Notes under the pieces: generated by a model | Told to the model about the DNA's origin: nothing | Database searches by the model: none | What the model saw: only the letters and a program-made list of their open reading frames with translations | Program-made: the position numbers and the translations under genes | Assembly: GCA_035557635.1 (NCBI GenBank) | Contig: DATMDR010000016.1 | Span: 1-11,348 of the forward strand | DNA from: VRUE01 sp035557635 | GTDB lineage: Bacteria; Actinomycetota; Thermoleophilia; Solirubrobacterales; 70-9 | Direction: 5' to 3' | Length of the DNA stretch: 11,348 bases | In this document: positions 1 to 7,742 of the stretch, piece by piece | Position numbering within the stretch: the first letter of the stretch is position 1 | Layout: every line of letters begins with the position of its first letter

Positions 1-95
1 CCACGGGCGTCCGCCTCGATGTCGTGCAGTACCCCCACCAACTGGAGGATCACGCGCGCCCCGGGATCATGTTGCACTGCGGACAGGTTGCCCAT
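1..95 (-). CDS. N-terminal part of an unrecognised small protein (runs off the left edge)
   Basis: An open minus-strand frame starts just after the sigma factor gene and is still open at the window edge. I place the start at the ATG whose first base is 95, because GGAGG lies 5 nt upstream of it. An in-frame ATG at 107 would add four residues (MEET) but has no ribosome binding site. The visible part reads MGNLSAVQHDPGARVILQLV followed by GVLHDIEADARG; it is soluble-looking, with a hydrophobic patch and an acidic stretch. I do not recognise the family. The short gap to the sigma factor stop (113-115) suggests it is the third gene of the regulator/sigma operon. A motility-related helper would fit the context of a FliA-type sigma factor, but nothing in the 31 visible residues shows this. 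Confidence 0.45.
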   Translation of the reverse strand, partial: MGNLSAVQHDPGARVILQLVGVLHDIEADAR

Positions 96-112
96 CGTCT
101 CCTCCATGTACT

Positions 113-970
113 TCAGCCGGGGGAGCACGCGCTCAGGTCGAGCGCGTCCTCGTCGTTCGGAAGCTGGGCCCGCAGGTCCAGAACCGCTTTGGCGTGCAAC
201 TGCGAGATGCGCGATTCAGAGACCCCGCGCAGCTTCCCGATCTCTCGCATCGTCAGGCCCTCGAAGTAATAGAGGGAGATCACGAGGCGCTCGCGCTCGG
301 GAAGCAGGGAGATCGCGGCGACCATGCCCTTCTTGGACTCGCTGGCCTGCATGATGTCGGCCGGATCCCCGGAGCCCGGATCCTCGAGGACGTCGACCAA
401 CGAGAGGTCGGCGCCGTTCGGGTCGTTCCCGGTCTGCGGCTCGTCCAGCGCGCCGATCGTCGTGCATGAGCTGTCGGCCCGCCATCCGTTCAGGACGTCG
501 AGCCCGATTCCCAGCTCGGCGGCCATCTCACCGTCGCTGGGGGCGCGCTGGAACCGGTCGCGGAGCTTGCCGCTGGCCGCGTCGAGGGCGCGGCTGCGCT
601 TGCGCACGGAACGGGGCACCCAGTCCATGGCGCGCAGCTCGTCGATCATCGCCCCCCGGATGCGGGAGAACGCGTAGGTCTCGAACCTGATGTTGCGGTC
701 CGGGGCAAAGTGGCCGATCGCGGAAATCAGGCCCTCCATCCCGTACGAGACGAGGTCGCCAACCTCGATGTGCCGTGGCAGCCTCGTCGCCATCCGTTCG
801 GCGATGTACTCCACGAGGGGCGCGTACGCCAGCACCAGCTCCTCGCGCGCCAGCGGTTCGCCGTCATGCTCGTACCGGCCCCACAGGCCGGCGAGCTCGC
901 TCGCGTCGGGGTGCAGCGGGTGTGGAGCCGGGCCGGACCGGAGGCCCGCCTGCTCCAGCATCGACGTCAC
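113..970 (-). CDS. FliA/WhiG-family RNA polymerase sigma factor
   Basis: Alternative sigma-70 family subunit that directs RNA polymerase to a dedicated promoter class; FliA relatives drive flagellar genes and WhiG drives sporulation genes. The 285 residues contain region 2 at about 46-110 (EVGDLVSYGMEGLI, then RFETYAFSRIRGAMIDELR), the DWVPRSVR signature typical of this family at about 116-123, region 3 at about 124-170, and region 4 at about 220-268 (LPERERLVISLYYFEGLTMREIG, with the recognition helix in GVSESRISQLHAKA). Length is normal for the family plus a short N-terminal extension. The GTG start at 970 has GAGG about 10 nt upstream; an in-frame ATG at 961 is the alternative. It lies 20 nt downstream of the LuxR-type gene stop, so the two are probably co-transcribed. 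Whether it serves motility or another programme cannot be told from this window. No anti-sigma gene is visible next to it. Confidence 0.93.
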   Translation of the reverse strand: MTSMLEQAGLRSGPAPHPLHPDASELAGLWGRYEHDGEPLAREELVLAYAPLVEYIAERMATRLPRHIEVGDLVSYGMEGLISAIGHFAPDRNIRFETYAFSRIRGAMIDELRAMDWVPRSVRKRSRALDAASGKLRDRFQRAPSDGEMAAELGIGLDVLNGWRADSSCTTIGALDEPQTGNDPNGADLSLVDVLEDPGSGDPADIMQASESKKGMVAAISLLPERERLVISLYYFEGLTMREIGKLRGVSESRISQLHAKAVLDLRAQLPNDEDALDLSACSPG

Positions 971-990
971 GGGTCAACCGCCTCTGCAGG

Positions 991-1278
991 CTAACCCGGG
1001 CCGCGAGCGCTTGGCTGCGCGAACCCGTCGGGCTCCGGGGGCATCGTCCAGTGGAGCTGGCCCGTACCCAGCGCGATCGCGACGGCCTGCGCGCGCGTGC
1101 GCGCGCCCAGCTTCCGCTTGGCGTTGTGGACGTGCGACCTGACCGTCTCGGGAGACAGCAGCAGGTGCTCGGCTATGTCGCCGCTCTGAAGACCGGCGGC
1201 GACCAGTCCGAGCACCTGCAGCTCGCGGTCAGTGAGCGGCAGTCGCTCCACTTCCCGGGTAATGACGATGCCTGTCAC
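991..1278 (-). CDS. Single-domain LuxR/GerE-type HTH transcriptional regulator
   Basis: DNA-binding protein consisting of little more than a GerE/LuxR C-terminal helix-turn-helix. The signature runs from LTDRELQVLGLVAAGL (residues 15-30) through GDIAEHLLLSPETVRSHV (33-50) to the closing NAKRKLGARTRAQAV. No receiver, PAS or autoinducer domain precedes it, so any signal input must come from its expression or from partner proteins. I chose the GTG at 1278, giving 95 residues. The frame is open upstream to a TTG at 1353, but the added residues look non-coding. The GTG lacks a Shine-Dalgarno site, while a strong one sits about 60 nt upstream and faces a different frame (see the leader ORF entry). 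The sigma factor gene follows by 20 nt, so this is probably the first main gene of that operon and may control it. Confidence 0.85.
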   Translation of the reverse strand: MTGIVITREVERLPLTDRELQVLGLVAAGLQSGDIAEHLLLSPETVRSHVHNAKRKLGARTRAQAVAIALGTGQLHWTMPPEPDGFAQPSARGPG

Positions 1279-1330
1279 CCCATAGAGGGTGTTGGGCGCA
1301 GAGGGGAATGTCCAATACCCGCTCGCGCAA
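1229..1330 (-). CDS. Possible 33-codon leader ORF overlapping the LuxR-type gene start
   Basis: A perfect AGGAGGT on the minus strand (plus positions 1338-1344) is followed after 7 nt by a TTG that opens a 33-codon frame ending in TGA at 1229-1231. This frame overlaps the first 50 bases of the LuxR-type gene in another phase. The peptide (MRERVLDIPLCAQHPLWG...) resembles nothing I know. It might be a leader peptide that couples translation to the regulator. It might also mean that the true regulator start involves a frameshift or a base error. The ribosome site is seen directly; its use is inference. Confidence 0.25.
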   Translation of the reverse strand: MRERVLDIPLCAQHPLWGDRHRHYPGSGATAAH

Positions 1331-1348
1331 CGGCGATACCTCCTGACT

Positions 1349-1364
1349 CTCAATTGACATTGAG
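1349..1364. promoter_or_regulatory. AT-rich inverted repeat upstream of the LuxR-type gene
   Basis: CTCAAT-TGAC-ATTGAG forms a perfect 6-bp inverted repeat with a 4-nt spacer, in an AT-rich island within otherwise GC-rich DNA. It lies just upstream of the strong Shine-Dalgarno site leading into the regulator/sigma operon, where an operator or promoter would be expected. Both arms and the location are seen; binding by any protein is a guess. Confidence 0.3.
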
Positions 1365-1400
1365 TAGGAAAGTGCGGGTTTTTTGTGCAACTGCGCCGCC

Positions 1401-1414
1401 GGGCGCTAGCGCCC
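1401..1414 (-). terminator. Palindrome just after the peroxiredoxin gene, candidate terminator
   Basis: GGGCGCTAGCGCCC is a perfect 14-bp palindrome starting 6 nt beyond the peroxiredoxin stop codon, and it can form a short GC hairpin. There is no U-run after it on the minus strand (the nearby T6 is on the plus strand), so it would be a U-less hairpin, as proposed for some high-GC bacteria. It could also be a protein-binding palindrome. Confidence 0.4.
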
Positions 1415-1419
1415 GCCCG

Positions 1420-2079
1420 TCACTGCGGCTGCGGCACGATCCGGATGTAGGGCTTCGGCGACTCCCAGCCGTCCGGGTACTTTTCCTTGGCCTCGTCGTC
1501 GGACACCGAGCCGGCGATGATCACGTCGTCGCCTTGCTGCCAGTTCGCCGGTGTGGCGACCTTGTGCTTGGCGGTGAGCTGGAGCGAGTCGATCACCCGC
1601 AGCACCTCGTCGAAGTTGCGGCCGGTGGTCATCGGGTAGACCAGGATCAGCTTGATCTTCTTGTCGGGGCCGACGACGAAGACGTTTCGCACCGTCTGGT
1701 TGTCGGCCGGGGTGCGCTCGCTCGGGTCACCCGAGGTCTCCGCGGGCAGCATGCCGTAGAGCTTCGCGACGTTGAAGTCGTCGTCGCCGATGGTCGGGTA
1801 GTTGGGCGCGTGCCCCTGGGTCTCCTCGATGTCGCTCGCCCACCGCTCGTGGCTCTCCACGGGGTCGACCGAGAGTCCGATGATCTTCACGCCTCGCTTC
1901 GCGAACTCCGGCTCGATGCTCGCCATGTAGCCGAGCTCGGTCGTGCAAACCGGAGTGAAATCCTTCGGGTGCGAGAACAGCACTGCCCACGAATCGCCGA
2001 TCCAGTCGTGGAACTCGATCCGACCCTCGGTCGTCTCAGCCTCGAAATCGGGGGCTACGTCGCCAAGTTGCAGCGCCAT
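1420..2079 (-). CDS. 1-Cys peroxiredoxin (Prx6-type AhpC/TSA family)
   Basis: Thiol peroxidase that reduces H2O2 and organic hydroperoxides in the cytosol. The 219 residues match the usual 1-Cys Prx6 length. The active site PKDFTPVCTTE holds Thr42 and the peroxidatic Cys45; Arg131 in QTVRNVFVVGP is the expected catalytic arginine. Cys45 is the only cysteine, so no resolving cysteine exists and an external thiol must reduce the enzyme. The C-terminal extension of Prx6 proteins is present from about residue 165 (KVATPANWQQGDDVIIAGSV, then the DGWESPKPYIRIVPQP tail). The ATG at 2079 is preceded by GAGGAG with a 7-nt gap. The gene is flanked by the small membrane protein gene upstream and the regulator operon downstream, all on the minus strand, but its own leader of about 100 bases and the hairpin after its stop suggest a separate transcript. 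It is not obviously linked to its neighbours in function. Confidence 0.95.
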   Translation of the reverse strand: MALQLGDVAPDFEAETTEGRIEFHDWIGDSWAVLFSHPKDFTPVCTTELGYMASIEPEFAKRGVKIIGLSVDPVESHERWASDIEETQGHAPNYPTIGDDDFNVAKLYGMLPAETSGDPSERTPADNQTVRNVFVVGPDKKIKLILVYPMTTGRNFDEVLRVIDSLQLTAKHKVATPANWQQGDDVIIAGSVSDDEAKEKYPDGWESPKPYIRIVPQPQ

Positions 2080-2176
2080 CAGATTGCTCCTCTCGGTGCT
2101 CGATTAGACATCACCTGAATCCATATCCGAGTCTAGACGCATCTACTCGCGCGCCCGCCAGGCCCCCGCGCTGCCG

Positions 2177-2464
2177 CTAGAAGGCAGAAGGGTCGTTGCG
2201 AAGACGCTCCATCTCCTCGACGGCGACTTCGTCGCGCAGCTCCTGCTCGCTGCGCTCAGGGAGGCCGCGGCGACGCCGCATCTCGTTCTGCGCATCGAGC
2301 ATCTGCTGGATGTCGGCGATCTCGTTCTCGACTTCGACCTGGGGCGAGCGAGTCGGCTTCCAGTTGACCAGATCGGCGCTGCTGCTCGGGTAGAAGTGGC
2401 CGACCACGACCAGCACGCCGATCAGTAGCGCAAGCATTGCGATCGTCACCAAGACGAAGCCCAC
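2177..2464 (-). CDS. Small single-pass membrane protein, conserved-looking hypothetical
   Basis: A 95-residue protein with one clear transmembrane helix at about residues 2-22 (FVLVTIAMLALLIGVLVVVG) and no cleavage site. A highly charged tail follows: VEVENEIADIQQMLDAQNEM, then RRRRGLPERSEQELRDEVAV. The tail is probably alpha-helical and possibly coiled coil. The "QMLDAQN..RRRRGLPERSE" pattern resembles small hypothetical proteins I associate with actinobacteria, but I cannot name a family or function. The arginine cluster lies well after the helix, which favours a cytoplasmic C-terminus. The GTG start at 2464 has no Shine-Dalgarno site; a TATCCT hexamer ends 6 nt upstream, compatible with a leaderless transcript. 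It is divergent from the thiolase gene, with 39 bp between starts. Confidence 0.7.
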   Translation of the reverse strand: MGFVLVTIAMLALLIGVLVVVGHFYPSSSADLVNWKPTRSPQVEVENEIADIQQMLDAQNEMRRRRGLPERSEQELRDEVAVEEMERLRNDPSAF

Positions 2465-2503
2465 GGCCCAAGGATACGACGGCCTTGATGTTTAATCCGC
2501 GAC
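2465..2503. promoter_or_regulatory. 39-bp divergent promoter region, possibly leaderless in both directions
   Basis: This spacer separates two divergent GTG starts. On the plus strand TTTAAT (2491-2496) lies 7 nt before the thiolase GTG. On the minus strand TATCCT (plus 2471-2476) lies 6 nt before the membrane-protein GTG. These distances match -10 boxes whose transcripts would begin at or next to the start codon. No Shine-Dalgarno site is visible for either gene and no good -35 box for either promoter, so the call rests on -10 likeness and spacing alone. Confidence 0.4.
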
Positions 2504-3703
<1,200 letters not shown>

Positions 3704-3720
3704 GGTAGCCTCGCCCGTCG

Positions 3721-4515
3721 ATGACGAGCGACTTCAGAGAGCTGGCCAGCGTCGACGGAGCGGTCTCCCCGACCGCCGAGGCCATGGTGCCGCTGAAGGA
3801 CGACGGGCTCTACCGCGGCGACGGCGCTTTCGAGGTGATCCGCCTCTACCGGGGCCGGCCGTTCGCGCTCGGCGACCACATCGACCGGCTCGAGCGTTCG
3901 GCGGCGGCGATAGAGCTCCGGTTCGACCGCGCCGCACTGGAGCGCGAGGTCGAAGCGCTGCTCGCCGAGCACGGCGACGGCGACGGCCAGCTGAGGCTGA
4001 TAGTCACCCGCGGCGGCCGCAGGCTGGCGATGACCGAGCCGCTTCCCCCCCACGGAGAGACGCTGCACCTTGCCACCGTCACCTACCAGCCGACCGTGAT
4101 CCTCAACGGCGTCAAGTCGCTCTCCTACGCCGCCAACATGCAGGCGACACGGCTGGCCAAAGCCAAGGGCGCCGACGAGGCGGTGCTGGTGCAGCCGGAT
4201 GGGACCGTGCTTGAGCCGCCGACATCCGCGATCTTCTGGGTCTCGCCGCAGGGAACGCTGCGCACGCCCGCTCTCGACAACGGAGTGCTCGAGTCGATCA
4301 CCCGCGACCGCCTCGTCAGGGCGCTCGAGGTCGAGGAGGGCGCCTGGCCGGTCGCCGACCTACGTGCCGCCAAGGAGGCCTTCCTCGCCTCGACCACGCG
4401 TGAGATCCAGGCCGTCGCCGCGATCGACGGCACCGACCTTGCCGCCGCGCCCGGCCCGCGCACACGCGAGGCGCAGGAGGCGTTCGCCGCCACCCTGGGC
4501 CAAGAGCTGCCATGA
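3721..4515 (+). CDS. Class IV PLP aminotransferase (branched-chain aminotransferase / aminodeoxychorismate lyase family)
   Basis: Fold-type IV PLP enzyme of 264 residues. Family features are YRGDGAFEVIRLYRGRPF (about 31-48), a conserved HIDRLERSA helix, the PLP-binding Lys132 in GVKSLSYAANMQA, and EPPTSAIFWV, where the glutamate binds the PLP pyridine nitrogen. The family includes branched-chain aminotransferase (IlvE), D-amino acid aminotransferase and 4-amino-4-deoxychorismate lyase (PabC); short members like this cannot be told apart by eye. Placement between a thiolase and an acyl-CoA dehydrogenase argues for amino-acid breakdown, for example transamination of isoleucine or valine, over folate synthesis. 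The ATG at 3721 retains the N-terminal strand expected before the PLKDDGLYRGDG loop, although the nearest GAGG is about 15 nt away. The gap to the next gene is 30 nt. Confidence 0.88.
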   Translation: MTSDFRELASVDGAVSPTAEAMVPLKDDGLYRGDGAFEVIRLYRGRPFALGDHIDRLERSAAAIELRFDRAALEREVEALLAEHGDGDGQLRLIVTRGGRRLAMTEPLPPHGETLHLATVTYQPTVILNGVKSLSYAANMQATRLAKAKGADEAVLVQPDGTVLEPPTSAIFWVSPQGTLRTPALDNGVLESITRDRLVRALEVEEGAWPVADLRAAKEAFLASTTREIQAVAAIDGTDLAAAPGPRTREAQEAFAATLGQELP

Positions 4516-4545
4516 CCGAGACCGACCCGAGAAAGCAGGGGTGAG

Positions 4546-5715
4546 ATGGACTTCCAGTTGAGCGACGAGCAGAAGCTGATCTCCGAAACCGCGCGCGAAT
4601 TCGCCGACAAGGAGATCATCCCGCGGGTCCGCGACAACGACCGCGCGGCGCGCTTCGATCGCGAGCTGGCAAGCAAGCTGGGCGAGGTCGGCTATCTCGG
4701 CGCTCCGGTCGCCGAGGAGTACGGCGGCCGCGGCCTCGACTACCTCGGCTACGGGCTGATCGTCGAGCAGGTCGGCCGCGCCGACTCCTCCGCCCGCACC
4801 GTGGTCTCGGTGCAGACCTCGCTGGTCGCCGGCTCGATCGAGAAGTGGGGCACCGAGGAGCAGAAGCAGAAGTGGCTGCCGCGGCTCTGCTCGGGCGAGG
4901 CGCTCGGCTGCTTCGGACTGACCGAGCCAGACACCGGCTCCGACGCCGCCAACCTGCGCACCCGCGCGACCAAGACCGACTCGGGCTGGTCGATCAGCGG
5001 CCAGAAGATGTGGATCTCGCTCGGCAACTTCTCCGAGGTCGCTTTGATCTTCGCCCAGACCGACCCCGAGAAGAAGCACCGCGGCCTCGCCTGCTTCCTC
5101 GTCCCGACCGCCAGTGAGGGCTTCACCGCGCAGGAGATCCACGGCAAGCTCGGCCTGCGCTCCTCCGACACCGCGGAGCTCTCGCTCGACAGCGTCGAGG
5201 TCGGCGAGGACGCCATGTTGGGCGAGATCGGTGACGGCTTCAAGGTCGCGATGAGCGCCCTCGACAATGGCCGCTACAGCGTCGCCGCCGGCTGCGTCGG
5301 CATCTGCGACGGCTGCGTCGATGCCTCGGTTCAGTACGCCAAGGAGCGCAAGCAGTTCGGCGTCCCCCTGGCCCGCTTCCAGCTGGTCCAGGAGATGATC
5401 GCCGACATGATCCTCAAGCGCGACGCCTCGCGGATGCTGGTTTACCGCGCCGGCGCGCTCAAGGACGAAGGCAAGCCGAACACGCTGGAGACCTCGGTGG
5501 CGAAGCTCTACGCGACCGAGTCGGCAGTGGAATGCGCCAACCTGGCGATCCAGGTCCACGGCGGCGCCGGCTACGTCGATGACTACCCGGTCGAGCGCTA
5601 CCTGCGCGACGCCCGCGTCACCACCCTCTACGAGGGCACCTCACAGATCCAGAAGCTGATCATCGGCCGGGCGGTTACGGGAGAGAACGCGATGACGCCG
5701 ATGGTGGCCGAGTAG
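4546..5715 (+). CDS. Acyl-CoA dehydrogenase
   Basis: FAD-dependent enzyme introducing the 2,3 double bond in an acyl-CoA and passing electrons to electron-transferring flavoprotein. The 389 residues have the standard length and order: N-terminal helical domain (1-110), beta domain with the flavin/substrate motifs GCFGLTEPDTGSDAANLRT and MWISLGN, and a C-terminal helical domain. The catalytic base is Glu363 in TTLYEGTSQIQKLIIGR, the position used by short-chain and short-branched-chain enzymes. QVHGGAGYVDDYPVERYLRD is the second FAD-binding signature. The SVQTSLVAGSIEKWG stretch recalls glutaryl-CoA dehydrogenases, but the rest does not single that out. The ATG at 4546 is preceded by AGGGGTGAG. 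The hydratase gene starts 3 nt after the stop, suggesting translational coupling. Probable role: first oxidation of a short or branched acyl-CoA; the substrate is inferred. Confidence 0.95.
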   Translation: MDFQLSDEQKLISETAREFADKEIIPRVRDNDRAARFDRELASKLGEVGYLGAPVAEEYGGRGLDYLGYGLIVEQVGRADSSARTVVSVQTSLVAGSIEKWGTEEQKQKWLPRLCSGEALGCFGLTEPDTGSDAANLRTRATKTDSGWSISGQKMWISLGNFSEVALIFAQTDPEKKHRGLACFLVPTASEGFTAQEIHGKLGLRSSDTAELSLDSVEVGEDAMLGEIGDGFKVAMSALDNGRYSVAAGCVGICDGCVDASVQYAKERKQFGVPLARFQLVQEMIADMILKRDASRMLVYRAGALKDEGKPNTLETSVAKLYATESAVECANLAIQVHGGAGYVDDYPVERYLRDARVTTLYEGTSQIQKLIIGRAVTGENAMTPMVAE

Positions 5716-5718
5716 GGC

Positions 5719-6489
5719 GTGGCCGGGCTGGTCGAGACCTCGCTCGACGGCCACGTCGCGCTGCTGCGGCTGAACCGGCCGGAGGCGCGCAACGCCCTCT
5801 CGCCGGAGATGATGGAGCAGGTCGCGAGCGAGCTGGAGCGCCTCGACCCCGATCCCGAAGTTCGCTGCATCGTCATCGCCGGCTCCGACGAGGTCTTCGC
5901 CGCCGGCGCCGACATCAAGGCGATGAGCGAGCGCAGCTTCGAGGAGGCGCTGCGCCACCCCGCCGCCTCCTTCTGGCGCCGCGTCGCCGCGGTCAAGACG
6001 CCGCTGGTCGCCGCGGTCTCGGGTTTCGCGCTCGGTGGCGGCTGCGAGCTGGCGCTGATCTGCGACATGATCGTCGCCTCCGACACGGCCCGCTTCGGCC
6101 AGCCGGAGATCACCCTGGGGATCATTCCCGGCGGCGGCGGCAGCCAGCGCCTGGCGCGGGTGCTGGGCAAGCAGCGGGCGATGGAGTACGTGCTGACCGG
6201 CCGGCGCTTCGACGCCGAGATGGCGGAGGAGATGGGGCTGGTCAACAAGGTGGTGAAGAAGGGGCGTTGGCTGGAGGAGGCGATGGAGCTGGCGCGGACC
6301 GTGGCCGATCGCCCGCCGATCGCGACCCGCCTCGCCAAGCAGGCCGTGATCGCCGCGGATGAGACGGCGCTCTCCCCCGGGCTCGAGCACGAGCGCCGCC
6401 TCTACGAGCTGGCGATGGCGACCGAGGACCGGGTCGAGGGGATGCGGGCCTTCCTCGAGAAGCGAGAGCCGGAGTTCAAAGGCCAGTGA
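5719..6489 (+). CDS. Enoyl-CoA hydratase (crotonase family)
   Basis: Adds water across the 2-enoyl-CoA double bond, giving 3-hydroxyacyl-CoA. The 256 residues have the usual short-chain crotonase length. FAAGADIKAM (60-69) and ALGGGCELAL (104-113) build the CoA site and oxyanion hole. Both catalytic glutamates are present: Glu110 in GGGCELA and Glu130 in QPEITLGIIPGGGGSQRL. This pair marks a hydratase rather than an isomerase or hydrolase of the superfamily. The GTG at 5719 comes 3 nt after the acyl-CoA dehydrogenase stop, so translation is probably coupled; the local AGGG is weak. The next gene starts 64 nt downstream. In context it performs the second step of beta-oxidation; tiglyl-CoA or crotonyl-type substrates fit but are unproven. 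Confidence 0.95.
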   Translation: MAGLVETSLDGHVALLRLNRPEARNALSPEMMEQVASELERLDPDPEVRCIVIAGSDEVFAAGADIKAMSERSFEEALRHPAASFWRRVAAVKTPLVAAVSGFALGGGCELALICDMIVASDTARFGQPEITLGIIPGGGGSQRLARVLGKQRAMEYVLTGRRFDAEMAEEMGLVNKVVKKGRWLEEAMELARTVADRPPIATRLAKQAVIAADETALSPGLEHERRLYELAMATEDRVEGMRAFLEKREPEFKGQ

Positions 6490-6553
6490 GCGCGGAGCGA
6501 GCAAGCGTGCATATCTGGCTCTTCGCGCCGCGAGCGAAGCGGGAACAGGTGTT

Positions 6554-7738
6554 GTGAGCGTCGAGCGGATCGGCGTAGTCGGCGCCGGCACGATGGGTGC
6601 CGGCATTGCCCAGATCGCCGCGCTCGGCGGCTACGAGACCCGGCTGCACGACCCCTCCCCGGCCGCGCTCCAGTCCGGGGTCGAGCGGCTGCGCGCGGCG
6701 CTGATCAAGGGCGCGCGCAAGGAGCTCTGGAGCGAAAAGGACGCCGAGGCTGCGGGCGACCGGGTCGGCGCCGCCGCCAGCCTCGCCGACCTCGAGGAAT
6801 GCGAACTGGTGGTGGAGGCGGCGCCGGAGAGCCTCGAGCTGAAGCGCAGCCTGTTCGCGGAGCTGGCCGCCGTCTGCGGGCCGAAAGCGATCCTCGCCAG
6901 CAACACCTCCTCGCTGCCGATCGCCGCGATCGCAGCCGATACGCCCCGCCGCGATCGCGTCGTCGGCATGCACTTCTTCAACCCGCCGGCGCTGATGAGG
7001 TTGATCGAGGTCGTCGCCACGGACGAGTCCAGCGAGGAAGTTCTGACAGCGACCACCGAGGTCGGCGCCCGCATGGGCCGGACCCCGATCCGGGCCAAGG
7101 ACAGCCCCGGCTTCATCGCCAACCGTCTTGCTCGCCCCTTCACGCTGGAGTCGCTGCGCATGCTCGCCGACGGGGTCGCCGACGCGGCGACGATCGACCG
7201 CGTCTGCCGCCTCGGCGGCGGCTTCCGCATGGGCCCCTTCGAGCTGATCGACCTGATCGGGCTCGACGTCAACCTCAGCGTCGCCCGCTCCTTCTATGCC
7301 CAGGGTGGCGAGCCGGAGCGCTGGCGGCCGAGCCCGCTCCAGGCGCAGCTGGTCGAGGAAGGCCGGCTTGGCCGCAAGAGCGGGCAGGGCTTCTACGAGT
7401 ACGGCAACGGGCCCCATCGCGAACCCGACCCGGACCTCGGCATCGCGGCGCCGACGCTCGACCCCGCCACGCTGGCACAGATCGACCCTGCCGCGCCGCA
7501 GATCCTCCCCCGCCTGCTGGCGCAGATCGCCAACGAGGCGGCCTTCGCACTCGAAGAGAAGGTCGGCACTCCCGCGGACATGGACACCGCGATGCGACTC
7601 GGCTTCAACTGGCCGCTGGGGCCGCTCGAGCTGACCGACCTGATCGGCCGCGGGCGCGCGGCGACGCTGCTGGAGCAGCTGCGCGCCGAGCACGGCGACG
7701 CCTATCGGCCCGCGCCGGGACTCGGCACGGGCCGGTAA
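6554..7738 (+). CDS. 3-hydroxyacyl-CoA dehydrogenase
   Basis: NAD-dependent oxidation of 3-hydroxyacyl-CoA to 3-oxoacyl-CoA. A Rossmann domain opens with IGVVGAGTMGAGIAQ (GxGxxG at residues 10-15). The catalytic residues are Ser119 (ASNTSSLPI), His140 and Asn143 (GMHFFNPPALMRLIEVV) and Glu152, with DSPGFIANRL at the domain border. Two C-terminal dimerisation-type domains follow: one at about 185-285 (ending GRKSGQGFYEYG) and a second at about 315-390 (MRLGFNWPLGPLELTDLIG), the long form also seen in PaaH-type enzymes. I chose the GTG at 6554, which puts the Rossmann motif at the N-terminus; the 65 upstream in-frame codons overlap the hydratase gene and are not protein-like. AGGT lies a few nt upstream. 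Supplies the third step of the beta-oxidation turn. Confidence 0.94.
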   Translation: MSVERIGVVGAGTMGAGIAQIAALGGYETRLHDPSPAALQSGVERLRAALIKGARKELWSEKDAEAAGDRVGAAASLADLEECELVVEAAPESLELKRSLFAELAAVCGPKAILASNTSSLPIAAIAADTPRRDRVVGMHFFNPPALMRLIEVVATDESSEEVLTATTEVGARMGRTPIRAKDSPGFIANRLARPFTLESLRMLADGVADAATIDRVCRLGGGFRMGPFELIDLIGLDVNLSVARSFYAQGGEPERWRPSPLQAQLVEEGRLGRKSGQGFYEYGNGPHREPDPDLGIAAPTLDPATLAQIDPAAPQILPRLLAQIANEAAFALEEKVGTPADMDTAMRLGFNWPLGPLELTDLIGRGRAATLLEQLRAEHGDAYRPAPGLGTGR

Positions 7739-7742
7739 AGCC

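Noticed and set aside
1379..1384. T6 run near the peroxiredoxin 3' end as part of an intrinsic terminator
   Set aside because: The T-run is on the plus strand whereas the genes on both sides are on the minus strand, and no hairpin directly precedes it on the plus strand.
4360..5559. 399-codon open frame on the minus strand opposite the acyl-CoA dehydrogenase gene
   Set aside because: It is antisense to a gene with complete catalytic motifs, and its product is a low-complexity Leu/Ala/Gly/Asp/Arg mixture with no domain. Long antisense frames are expected in DNA with G/C at third positions.
6522..6538. TTCGC/GCGAA hairpin between the hydratase and 3-hydroxyacyl-CoA dehydrogenase genes as an internal terminator
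   Set aside because: A 5-bp stem in GC-rich repetitive-looking spacer DNA with no T-run is too weak to claim.
6359..6553. In-frame 65-codon extension of the 3-hydroxyacyl-CoA dehydrogenase
   Set aside because: It overlaps the hydratase gene, reads as arginine/serine-rich noise, and would place the Rossmann motif far from the N-terminus, unlike the family.
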